From: Ktedonobacter sp.
Lineage (GTDB): Bacteria; Chloroflexota; Ktedonobacteria; Ktedonobacterales; Ktedonobacteraceae
Direction: 5' to 3'
Assembly: GCA_003450555.1 (NCBI GenBank)
Contig: DMFQ01000253.1
Span: forward strand, 1-5,745
DNA: 5,745 nt
Shown here one piece after another: positions 1 through 5,247 of the stretch. The translations under genes and the position numbers were made by a program. The notes under the pieces were generated by a model. It was given only the letters and a program-made list of their open reading frames with translations. It had not been told where the DNA came from and ran no database searches. How positions within the stretch are numbered: the stretch's first letter is position 1; every line of letters starts with the position of its first letter.

Positions 1-82
1 GCAAGGGTCATCCCTACTATACACGGCGTGATGCTCCGCACCACACGTGGGGCAGGGGGGCGGATATAGGGATGACCCTTGC
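1..82. repeat. Inverted repeat pair, 16-bp perfect arms around a 50-bp spacer
   Basis: Bases 1-16 (GCAAGGGTCATCCCTA) are the exact reverse complement of bases 67-82. The 50-bp spacer is G-rich towards its right side and has no usable reading frame. The element may extend left of the window, so its outer boundary is unknown. The arms contain the same GGTCATCC core that is repeated in the tandem array starting at 81, so the two look like parts of one repeat family. It could be a small non-autonomous element or a structured intergenic repeat; no transposase gene is visible. Confidence 0.7.
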
Positions 83-161
83 GGTCATCCTATCCCCTGC
101 GGTCATCTGCGGTCATCCTATCCTCTGCGGTCATCCTGGCCAGGGTGGTCATCCTGCTCAG
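81..161. repeat. Degenerate 18-bp tandem repeat, about 4.5 units
   Basis: Units begin at 81 (GCGGTCATCCTATCCCCT), 99 (GCGGTCATCT, shortened to 10 bp), 109 (GCGGTCATCCTATCCTCT), 127 (GCGGTCATCCTGGCCAGG) and 145 (GTGGTCATCCTGCTCAG, incomplete). The GGTCATC core is constant and the second half of the unit varies. The array overlaps the right arm of the preceding inverted repeat by two bases and stops about 12 bp before the likely -10 element of the ferrochelatase gene. Copy number in such arrays often varies by slippage. Regularly spaced direct repeats could also bind a regulator, but nothing here shows that. Confidence 0.75.
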
Positions 162-172
162 TTTCGTTAGAT

Positions 173-181
173 TGGTATAGT
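173..181 (+). promoter_or_regulatory. Probable extended -10 promoter element of the ferrochelatase gene
   Basis: TG at 173-174, one base, then TATAGT at 176-181 matches an extended -10 element (TGnTATAAT-like). The region 17 bp upstream (153-158, CCTGCT) is a poor -35, which fits the extended -10 class. The expected start of transcription, near 188, leaves a leader of about 17 nt with AGAGG at 193-197, seven bases before the ATG. Short motif match only. Confidence 0.4.
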
Positions 182-204
182 ATTACCACAATAGAGGTTT
201 AATA

Positions 205-1161
205 ATGAACACAAATACGCACGTGGGCGTGATACTTATGACTTATGGTTCACCAGCTACGCTTGATGATATTCCGGCATATCTCAAGAATGTTTATGGA
301 GGACGTGAGGCCAGTCCTGAGGTAATTACTGAGTTCAGGCGGCGCTACGCGGTGATTGGCGGATCACCGCTGATCCGCATTACGCGCGAACAGGCTGTTG
401 CCCTTGAAGAGGAGTTGCATGCTCAGCATCCCAGTGGACCAGCATTTCACGTGGTAGCAGGGATGCGTTTCTCACCGCCATTCATTGCAGATGTGGCAGC
501 AGAGGTTGCGGCAGGCTCTCAGCAGTTGGTTGGCGTTATTATGTCGCCGCAGTATTCCCCGATTATTATGAGCGGCTATATTCGCGCGTTGGAGGAGGCG
601 GTTGCGAATTTGCAGCGGGGTGATCTCGAACTGAAGATAGCGCGTGATTGGCACCTCCAGCCCTTCTTTTTACAGGCGACAGCCGAGCGGGTGCGGCAGG
701 CGCTTGACCGTTTCTCACCAGATGTGCGCGAACGCGTGCCTGTGCTTTTGACGGCGCACAGTATGCCCAAACGGGTCATAGAGAGAGAACCTGACTACAT
801 TAACCACTTGAAAGAGACGGCCGCGGCCATCGCTGACCTGGCGGGTCTTGCGCCTGAAAGGTGGATGTTCTGCTACCAGAGCGCTGGTCATACGCCGGAG
901 GAATGGCTCAAGCCGGACTTCGCCGATGTGATGCCGGAACTTCGCGCGGCAGGCCACACCCACGTCCTGATTGCGCCGGTACAATTCCTGGCCGATCACC
1001 TCGAGATTCTATACGACATCGAGGTTGGGGCGCGCGAGCAGGCGGAGCAGCACACTATCCACTTTGCGCGCACGGAATCGCTCAATACTTCGCCTCTCTT
1101 CATAAAGGCGCTCGCTGAGGTGGTAAAAGAAACTATGGCTGCGCCGGTGCAAGCGGTGTAA
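205..1161 (+). CDS. hemH: Ferrochelatase, probably coproporphyrin III type
   Basis: Inserts ferrous iron into a porphyrin macrocycle at or near the last step of heme synthesis. It should be soluble or peripheral to the membrane: no signal peptide or transmembrane helix is visible. The 318 residues match the usual 310-320 for the Gram-positive-type enzyme. Visible family marks are TYGSP (13-17), GGSP (52-55), SPQYSP (114-119), TAHSMP (183-188) with the metal-site His185, YQSAGHTPEEWLKPD (224-238), and FLADHLEILYDIE (261-273) with catalytic Glu267. Tyr14 sits where Bacillus subtilis has Tyr13, whereas protoporphyrin enzymes typically read NMGGP there. This points to the coproporphyrin-dependent branch (cpfC), by inference. 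There are no C-terminal Fe-S cysteines. The ATG is chosen because AGAGG lies seven bases upstream. Downstream is a large hairpin and a long gap, so it appears to be transcribed alone. Confidence 0.95.
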   Translation: MNTNTHVGVILMTYGSPATLDDIPAYLKNVYGGREASPEVITEFRRRYAVIGGSPLIRITREQAVALEEELHAQHPSGPAFHVVAGMRFSPPFIADVAAEVAAGSQQLVGVIMSPQYSPIIMSGYIRALEEAVANLQRGDLELKIARDWHLQPFFLQATAERVRQALDRFSPDVRERVPVLLTAHSMPKRVIEREPDYINHLKETAAAIADLAGLAPERWMFCYQSAGHTPEEWLKPDFADVMPELRAAGHTHVLIAPVQFLADHLEILYDIEVGAREQAEQHTIHFARTESLNTSPLFIKALAEVVKETMAAPVQAV

Positions 1162-1168
1162 TTATATA

Positions 1169-1252
1169 AGGGCGAGCTATGCTTTGCACACCCCTGCAAA
1201 TACGCGAACGTCTGGCGAACTGCCTTTGCAGGGGCGAAGCATGACTCGCCCT
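1169..1252. repeat. 84-bp interrupted palindrome after the ferrochelatase gene
   Basis: Three paired blocks nest symmetrically. AGGGCGAG (1169-1176) pairs with CTCGCCCT (1245-1252), ATGCTT (1179-1184) with AAGCAT (1237-1242), and CCCCTGCAAA (1191-1200) with TTTGCAGGGG (1225-1234). The 24-base apical region contains GCGAAC twice (1204-1209 and 1215-1220). The stem begins seven bases after the stop codon, so it may terminate or protect the hemH transcript. No T-run follows directly (the nearest is 1271-1275), which is weak for a classic intrinsic terminator. Its size and block structure look more like a dispersed intergenic palindromic repeat or miniature element that may have taken on that job. 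Confidence 0.7.
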
Positions 1253-1334
1253 GAATAATGTTATGTGGGATTTTTCTTCTACCCTATTATACACTAATTT
1301 GTTGCATTTTTGCCAGGGTACACGAAGTTGCTGT

Positions 1335-1431
1335 CCTTACGGGGGAAACAGCTACGAGGGCGACCCGAGGGTCCCCACCCCACTTCCACTCCTCTCCCGC
1401 CCCTACGAGACGAGTACTTTCCCCCGCAAGG
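1335..1431. repeat. 97-bp inverted-repeat element in the hemH-sdhC gap
   Basis: CCTTACGGGGGAAA (1335-1348) faces TTTCCCCCGCAAGG (1418-1431), 14-bp arms with one mismatch that would be a G-U pair in one RNA strand. Inside are a short palindrome GACCCGAGGGTC (1362-1373) and the direct repeat CTACGAG (1352-1358 and 1403-1409). The interior is strongly C-rich on the + strand from 1364 to 1402. No credible gene covers it: the overlapping plus-strand frames are short, use poor starts and resemble no family I know. It could be a miniature mobile element or a structured RNA. Bases 1253-1334 on its left show nothing I can support. Confidence 0.5.
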
Positions 1432-1478
1432 ATAGAGAAGGCGAGGAAAAAATGTACGTTATTTCAATTCTTAGCCCT

Positions 1479-1507
1479 TTGCGCTGTACCTTGTCGTGCG
1501 CTATAAT
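1479..1507 (+). promoter_or_regulatory. Probable sigma-70-type promoter of the sdh operon
   Basis: TTGCGC (1479-1484) and TATAAT (1502-1507) are separated by the ideal 17 bp. The -10 hexamer is a perfect consensus and the -35 matches at its first three bases plus one more. Transcription would begin near 1514 and give a leader of about 305 nt before the sdhC start codon. No better promoter was found closer to sdhC, although an alternative cannot be excluded. Confidence 0.55.
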
Positions 1508-1572
1508 AGGAATACAACGTCAACAAGACTGATGAATACTGGCACGAGGGTGTGCCTTCATAAACAGCTTTT

Positions 1573-1785
1573 CTAATCAGACGTTGATTCTAGAGATGCG
1601 AGCACATTCGATGATGCTAGTAGGTTCACCGCACAAACGCACTCACTTCCTTCCGGGTTAACAAAACGAGCTTTTTCGCCTATTTTTTGTTGTTGGGATA
1701 GCATTGTGGTTATCCAAAAGGCGAGAGCAAGAGCTACGAGGCCACTGAATGTATACGATCCCTGATCTAGCTGATTTTGCCTCAT
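1573..1785 (-). CDS. Possible small single-pass membrane protein, function unknown
   Basis: A 70-codon frame reads away from sdhC. It is preceded on its own strand by GGGAGGTGGGGC and then ATG, an excellent ribosome site with GGAGG six bases from the start. A longer upstream start inside sdhC exists but has no such site. The product has a polar N-terminus (about 1-10), one probable transmembrane helix (about 11-29, starting YTFSGLVALALAF), then a polar tail of about 40 residues with a Cys-x-Cys near residues 49-51. I recognise no family. Against it: no convincing promoter, unremarkable codon use, and it would lie antisense to the predicted sdh leader. The ribosome site could be chance in a C-rich stretch. 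Treat it as a candidate only. Confidence 0.3.
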   Translation of the reverse strand: MRQNQLDQGSYTFSGLVALALAFWITTMLSQQQKIGEKARFVNPEGSECVCAVNLLASSNVLASLESTSD

Positions 1786-1810
1786 GCCCCACCTCCCGCC
1801 ACCAGAATTG

Positions 1811-1815
1811 AGGAG
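1811..1815 (+). promoter_or_regulatory. Ribosome binding site deciding the sdhC start
   Basis: GAGGAG at 1810-1815 lies just before ATG 1819. Spacing is slightly short (three bases from AGGAG, five from GAGG) but it is the only good site nearby. It favours ATG 1819 over the in-frame TTG at 1777, which has no ribosome site and would add a 14-residue extension (MPHAPPPATRIEEI) unlike known SdhC N-termini. Confidence 0.6.
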
Positions 1816-1818
1816 ATT

Positions 1819-2202
1819 ATGTATAAAGGTCAATCCGGGATGTGGTCCTGGCTGCTGCATCGCATCACGGGACTGGCAATTCTCTTGTTTCTCTTTATCC
1901 ATATCGTGGATGTATCATTGCTGGGATTTGGCCCCGCCGTCTATAACGAAGGTATTTTGCTCTTCGATAGCATTATCGTCCGCTTCCTGTCGCTGGCCTT
2001 GATAGGTGCCGTGCTACTCCATGCTTTTAATGGCGTCCGTATCATGATCATCGACTTCTGGCGCAAAGGCGTGCGCTACCAGCTACTGATGTTCGTCATC
2101 GTCCTGATTATTACTGTCGTCGGATTTGTCCCCATTGCATATTTTATTCTTGAACCAGCGCTGCCATTTTTGCACCCAAACACGACGACAATTACGAAGT
2201 GA
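1819..2202 (+). CDS. sdhC: Succinate dehydrogenase cytochrome b subunit SdhC
   Basis: Membrane anchor of complex II that helps bind heme b and quinone. It has 127 residues and three predicted helices (about 16-36, 53-79 and 88-112). The HRITG segment (14-18) at the start of helix 1 matches the conserved HRxSG of SdhC, whose Arg lies at the quinone site in characterised enzymes. The HxFNGVRIMIIDF segment (68-80) is the helix-2 heme motif, with His68 the likely axial ligand. His28 in helix 1 is a likely second ligand. The same H-x-x-N-G-[VL]-R-x-x-I-x-D motif recurs in the next gene, so the two anchors look like homologous halves. First gene of sdhCDAB; 77 nt separate it from sdhD. The ATG was chosen over an upstream TTG on ribosome site and family N-terminus. 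Confidence 0.9.
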   Translation: MYKGQSGMWSWLLHRITGLAILLFLFIHIVDVSLLGFGPAVYNEGILLFDSIIVRFLSLALIGAVLLHAFNGVRIMIIDFWRKGVRYQLLMFVIVLIITVVGFVPIAYFILEPALPFLHPNTTTITK

Positions 2203-2226
2203 TCACTGGATGACTATGGGTTAGGC

Positions 2227-2261
2227 CCCACCCCTCGTGGGACGTGATACACTGGGTCCCA
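2227..2261 (+). other. Mutually exclusive small hairpins between sdhC and sdhD
   Basis: CCCAC (2227-2231) can pair with GTGGG (2237-2241), while TGGGAC (2238-2243) can instead pair with GTCCCA (2256-2261). The two stems share bases 2238-2241 and cannot form together. The second ends seven bases before the sdhD ribosome site. The flanks also carry GGTTAGG twice (2219-2225 and 2264-2270). This may tune processing or translation between the genes, but five- and six-bp stems can arise by chance. Confidence 0.25.
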
Positions 2262-2267
2262 ACGGTT

Positions 2268-2272
2268 AGGAG
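2268..2272 (+). promoter_or_regulatory. Ribosome binding site deciding the sdhD start
   Basis: AGGAG at 2268-2272 lies seven bases before ATG 2280. The in-frame GTG at 2244 would add twelve residues (VIHWVPTVRRRL) encoded across the intergenic hairpins and the ribosome site itself, and it has no site of its own, so the ATG is preferred. Confidence 0.75.
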
Positions 2273-2279
2273 AAGATTA

Positions 2280-2690
2280 ATGCGTATTTCGACTGGATAT
2301 GGAGTGAAACCAGCTAGCGGCGGCTTTGAAACCTTTTCCTGGTTCTTTTTCCGCGTCTCTGGTGTCCTGCTGATATTCCTTGTTATCATTCATCTCATCA
2401 TTATGCATGTGACCAACGATGTCTCTTGTACGACGTACCAGTTTGTGGCAATGCGTTATGATAATCCGCTCTGGCGACTCTACGACTGGTTGCTACTGAC
2501 GCTCTCACTCCTGCATGGCATGAATGGCCTGCGCGTGGTCATCGATGACTATATTCGTGGCCGCAGCGCACGGCTGACGCTGATGTCTGTCGCGGGAACA
2601 TTGACGTTGATCTTCTTTATGTTAGGCACCATTACGCTGATCACATTCCAACACGCGGGGAATCTGGGCGTAACCTGCCTTCACCACTAG
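2280..2690 (+). CDS. sdhD: Succinate dehydrogenase membrane anchor subunit SdhD
   Basis: Second membrane subunit of complex II, forming the quinone- and heme-binding anchor with SdhC. It has 136 residues and three predicted helices (about 20-43, 66-90 and 100-123). FRVSG (24-28) opens helix 1 and mirrors HRITG of SdhC. HGMNGLRVVIDDY (79-91) is the heme motif, with His79 the likely ligand; His38 in helix 1 is the likely partner, with His43 nearby. Together with His28 and His68 of SdhC this gives four candidate ligands, as expected for a two-heme (type A) anchor rather than the one-heme type of Escherichia coli. It is followed after 15 nt by sdhA, so the genes are clearly co-transcribed. The subunit name rests on position and size; some annotations simply call it a second cytochrome b subunit. 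Confidence 0.85.
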   Translation: MRISTGYGVKPASGGFETFSWFFFRVSGVLLIFLVIIHLIIMHVTNDVSCTTYQFVAMRYDNPLWRLYDWLLLTLSLLHGMNGLRVVIDDYIRGRSARLTLMSVAGTLTLIFFMLGTITLITFQHAGNLGVTCLHH

Positions 2691-2705
2691 TAGCGAGGAT
2701 ACACA

Positions 2706-4442
2706 ATGTACTATAAATTTGACGTAGTCATCGTCGGTTCCGGCGGGGCAGGCTTGATGGCGGCCATGCAACTGCCCAATACCAGTGTAGCCGTGCTCAG
2801 TAAAGTCTACCCCACACGTTCGCACACCGGCGCGGCCCAGGGAGGCGTCGCGGCAGCGCTGGGCAACCAGGAAGAGGACCACTGGAAGTGGCATATGTAC
2901 GATACCGTCAAAGGCGGCGACTACCTGGTGGACCAGCCTGCAGCGGAGATATTGGCGCGTGAAGCTATCGATGCCGTTTATGAATTGGAGCATCGCGGCC
3001 TGCCATTTAACCGCACCGTTGATGGACGCATCGACCAGCGCCGTTTCGGAGGGCATACACGCAACTTTGGTGAAGGCCCTGTACGCCGTTCCTGTTATGC
3101 CGCGGACCGCACCGGACACATGATTCTGCAGACGATGTACCAGAGCGCGGTGAAGAACCAGGTGCGCTTCTTCAGTGAATTTCTCGCGCTCGACCTGTTG
3201 ATCAATGATGGGCAGGCCTGCGGCGTGGTGGCGCTGGAGATTCGCACGGGAGAGATTCACACGTTCCATGCCAAGGCGGTGCTCTTCGCCACGGGCGGTT
3301 ATGGGCGAGCCTGGCGCGTCACCAGTAACGCCTTTGCCTGTACGGGCGACGGCATGGCTATCGCCTACCGGCGCGGCATACCCTTGCAGGATATGGAGAT
3401 GTACCAGTTCCATCCCACCGGTATCTACAAAGTCGGCGTTCTGCTCAGCGAAGCGGCGCGCGGCGAGGGCGGCAAACTTCTCAATGGCAAGGGCGAGTAC
3501 TTTATGGAACGCTACATGCCCACGCTCAAGGACCTCGCCCCACGCGACATTGTTTCGCGCTGCATCATCCAGGAGGTCAAGGAGGGGCGCGGCGTAGACG
3601 GCAAAGATTACGTCTTCCTGGATGTACGGCACCTGGGAGCGAAGACGATCGCCGAGAAGTTGCCGGATATCACCGATTTCGCGCGCAACTACCTCGGCGT
3701 CGAACCAATTACCGAGCCCGTGCCGATCCAGCCGACCGCGCACTATGCTATGGGTGGCATTCCAACCGATGAAGATGCGCGCGTCGTGATCGACCCGCAG
3801 TGGACACCCCAGCCGGGCTTCTATGCAGCCGGGGAGGTAGCCTGCGTCTCGGTGCATGGCGCCAATCGCCTGGGCACCAATTCGCTGGTAGACCTGATCG
3901 TGTTTGGTCGGCGCGCGGGCAAACACATTGCCAGGTTCATTGCTGAAAACAGCCACGCGCCACTCCCTAACGAACCAGAGGCGTATGCGCGAGAGTTGGT
4001 AGACCATCTCTATAGCTCAACCGGTGCGGAATCGGCGGCGCGCGTGCGCAGTACGCTGCAAAACGAGATGGACGACAAGGTCTTTGTCGAGCGCAGTGAT
4101 CAAAGCCTGCGCCTTGCTCTTGATACGCTGGATGGCTTGCAAGAAACCTATAAGCGGGTACAATTACAGGACAAAGGCAAGAGATTCAATACAGAGCTAA
4201 CCGAAGCAATTGAACTTGGTTTCTTGCTGGACTGTGCCGAGGCGACAATCCACGGTGCGCTGGCGCGCACTGAGAGCCGCGGAGCACACTTCCGCCTCGA
4301 CTACGAGAAGCGCGACGATGTCAACTGGTTGAAACATACACTTGCGTACAAGGGTGTGAAGGCACACGATGTACGCCTGGATTATAAAGATGTCAAATTG
4401 ATTGATGACCCAATTTTCAAGCCCAAGGAACGGAAATATTAA
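2706..4442 (+). CDS. sdhA: Succinate dehydrogenase flavoprotein subunit SdhA
   Basis: Catalytic subunit of complex II: oxidises succinate to fumarate in the TCA cycle and passes electrons from FAD to SdhB on the cytoplasmic face. Its 578 residues are close to the usual 580-600. The N-terminal dinucleotide-binding motif is VIVGSGGAGL (8-17). RSHTGAAQGG (38-47) contains His40, the expected site of covalent FAD attachment. Active-site candidates by comparison with E. coli are His236 (QFHPTG, 234-239), Arg281 (LAPRDIVSR, 277-285), His346 (HYAMGG, 346-351) and Arg388 (RLGTNSLVDL, 388-397). The C-terminal helical and capping region is complete. All key residues are present. GAGG at 2695-2698 stands seven bases before the ATG, and the stop codon overlaps the sdhB ribosome site. 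Fumarate reductase is a relative, but gene order and the heme-bearing anchors favour the dehydrogenase. Confidence 0.97.
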   Translation: MYYKFDVVIVGSGGAGLMAAMQLPNTSVAVLSKVYPTRSHTGAAQGGVAAALGNQEEDHWKWHMYDTVKGGDYLVDQPAAEILAREAIDAVYELEHRGLPFNRTVDGRIDQRRFGGHTRNFGEGPVRRSCYAADRTGHMILQTMYQSAVKNQVRFFSEFLALDLLINDGQACGVVALEIRTGEIHTFHAKAVLFATGGYGRAWRVTSNAFACTGDGMAIAYRRGIPLQDMEMYQFHPTGIYKVGVLLSEAARGEGGKLLNGKGEYFMERYMPTLKDLAPRDIVSRCIIQEVKEGRGVDGKDYVFLDVRHLGAKTIAEKLPDITDFARNYLGVEPITEPVPIQPTAHYAMGGIPTDEDARVVIDPQWTPQPGFYAAGEVACVSVHGANRLGTNSLVDLIVFGRRAGKHIARFIAENSHAPLPNEPEAYARELVDHLYSSTGAESAARVRSTLQNEMDDKVFVERSDQSLRLALDTLDGLQETYKRVQLQDKGKRFNTELTEAIELGFLLDCAEATIHGALARTESRGAHFRLDYEKRDDVNWLKHTLAYKGVKAHDVRLDYKDVKLIDDPIFKPKERKY

Positions 4443-4454
4443 GGAGGCAAAACC

Positions 4455-5162
4455 ATGAATGTGTTGGTGCGTATCAAGCGCTTCGACCCTGAAAAAGATA
4501 AGAAGCCGTACTGGGCAGAATATCGTGTGGAGGCAGACCCCATCGACCGCCTGTTGGATGCCATGAACACCATCAAGTGGACGATGGATGGCTCGCTCAC
4601 CTATCGCCGCTCTTGCGCACATGGCGTGTGTGGCTCGGATGCCATGCGTATCAATGGGCGCAACCGCCTGGCTTGCAAAGTGCTCATGCGCGATGTCGGC
4701 GACAAAGTGACCATTGAACCTATGCTTGGCTTCCCGGTTATCAAGGACCTGGTGGTCGATATGGAGCCGTTCTTTGATAAATATAAAGCTGTCAAGCCTT
4801 ACCTGATTAACCACGACAATGAGCCGGGCACGGAACGTTTACAAAGTCCGGCTGAACGCGCGCGCTATGACGAAGGCACAAAGTGCATCCTCTGTGGCGC
4901 TTGTACAGGTTCATGCCCCTCCGTTTGGGGCAATCCCGACTGGGTTGGCCCTGCTTCTATCGTCAACGCTCACCGCTTTATCTTTGATAGTCGCGACCAG
5001 GGCGCGGCAGAGCGATTGGCCATCCTGGGGCAACGCGACGGCGTCTGGCGCTGTCGCACGATCTTCAATTGTGCCGACGCGTGCCCACGTGGTATCCCCG
5101 TCACTGATCTGATCGAACAGGTCAAACGTGCCATCATCTACAACGACGCGGGGAGCGAGTAA
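4455..5162 (+). CDS. sdhB: Succinate dehydrogenase iron-sulfur subunit SdhB
   Basis: Relays electrons from the flavin of SdhA to quinone at the membrane anchors. It has 235 residues, near the family norm of about 240. The N-terminal ferredoxin-like domain binds [2Fe-2S] through Cys54, Cys59, Asp62 and Cys74; aspartate as the third ligand is also seen in E. coli SdhB. The C-terminal domain has CILCGACTGSCP (144-155), CRTIFNC (200-206) and CP (210-211). By family pattern the [4Fe-4S] cluster uses Cys144, Cys147, Cys150 and Cys210, and the [3Fe-4S] cluster uses Cys154, Cys200 and Cys206. The segment after Cys154 reads PSVWGNPDWVGP, so the second Trp of E. coli FWWNP is Gly159 here. A perfect AAGGAGG (4441-4447) lies seven bases before the ATG. 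Last gene of the operon, followed by a strong palindrome. Confidence 0.97.
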   Translation: MNVLVRIKRFDPEKDKKPYWAEYRVEADPIDRLLDAMNTIKWTMDGSLTYRRSCAHGVCGSDAMRINGRNRLACKVLMRDVGDKVTIEPMLGFPVIKDLVVDMEPFFDKYKAVKPYLINHDNEPGTERLQSPAERARYDEGTKCILCGACTGSCPSVWGNPDWVGPASIVNAHRFIFDSRDQGAAERLAILGQRDGVWRCRTIFNCADACPRGIPVTDLIEQVKRAIIYNDAGSE

Positions 5163-5170
5163 ATAAAGTG

Positions 5171-5230
5171 AAACGAAAGAATGCACGCCAGCATTTCGCG
5201 CGCGAAATGCTGGCGTGCATTCTTTCGTTT
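5171..5230. terminator. Perfect 60-bp palindrome, probable bidirectional terminator
   Basis: Bases 5171-5200 are the exact reverse complement of 5201-5230, with the centre in GCGCGC. It starts eight bases after the sdhB stop. In RNA the GC-rich stem from GAATGCACGCC (5178-5188) to GGCGTGCATTC (5213-5223) is followed by TTTCGTTT (5223-5230), a U-rich tail like that of an intrinsic terminator. The same holds on the other strand, so it could stop transcription from both sides. It separates sdhCDAB from the hydrolase gene. A perfect palindrome of this length may instead be, or derive from, a dispersed palindromic repeat. Confidence 0.7.
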
Positions 5231-5247
5231 GAAGGAAATATATTCTC

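Larger units (their letters stand above)
1508..1818 (+). other. Long 5' leader of the sdh operon
   Basis: This stretch follows the predicted promoter and precedes sdhC. It contains a short hairpin, GGCAC (1541-1545) with GTGCC (1552-1556) and a six-base loop, and a distant inverted pair CAACGTC (1515-1521) and GACGTTG (1580-1586). I recognise no riboswitch or conserved RNA. A 14-codon frame at 1532-1576 has no ribosome site. On the opposite strand the same DNA holds a 70-codon frame (1573-1785). A leader this long is unusual for a housekeeping operon and could hold post-transcriptional control, but no mechanism is visible. Confidence 0.35.

Noticed and set aside
81..161. Tandem repeats as a CRISPR array
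   Set aside because: The period is 18 bp with almost no unique spacer, units differ in length, and there are no cas genes; it is an ordinary degenerate tandem repeat.
1258..1532. Two overlapping plus-strand frames of about 80-90 codons in the gap after hemH
   Set aside because: They cross the inverted-repeat element and the sdh promoter, have no ribosome sites, and give low-complexity products with no family features.
1532..1576. 14-codon frame in the sdh leader (possible leader peptide)
   Set aside because: There is no Shine-Dalgarno sequence before the ATG, no run of regulatory codons, and no attenuator-like stem with a T-run after it.
1777..1818. TTG-initiated N-terminal extension of SdhC
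   Set aside because: There is no ribosome site for TTG 1777, the proline-rich extension is unlike the family, and ATG 1819 has GAGGAG just upstream.
2622..4007. 461-codon open frame on the minus strand
   Set aside because: It lies wholly antisense to sdhD/sdhA, whose coding is certain from motifs along the full length. The product resembles no family, and long antisense frames commonly result from codon bias.
4197..4814. 205-codon minus-strand frame over the sdhA/sdhB junction
   Set aside because: It is a shadow of the well-supported sdhA 3' end and sdhB 5' half, with no ribosome site or recognisable domain.
5239..5244. TATATT as a -10 element for the hydrolase gene
   Set aside because: No -35 hexamer lies at a suitable distance, and the site is only three bases before the ATG, which would need a leaderless or nearly leaderless message.
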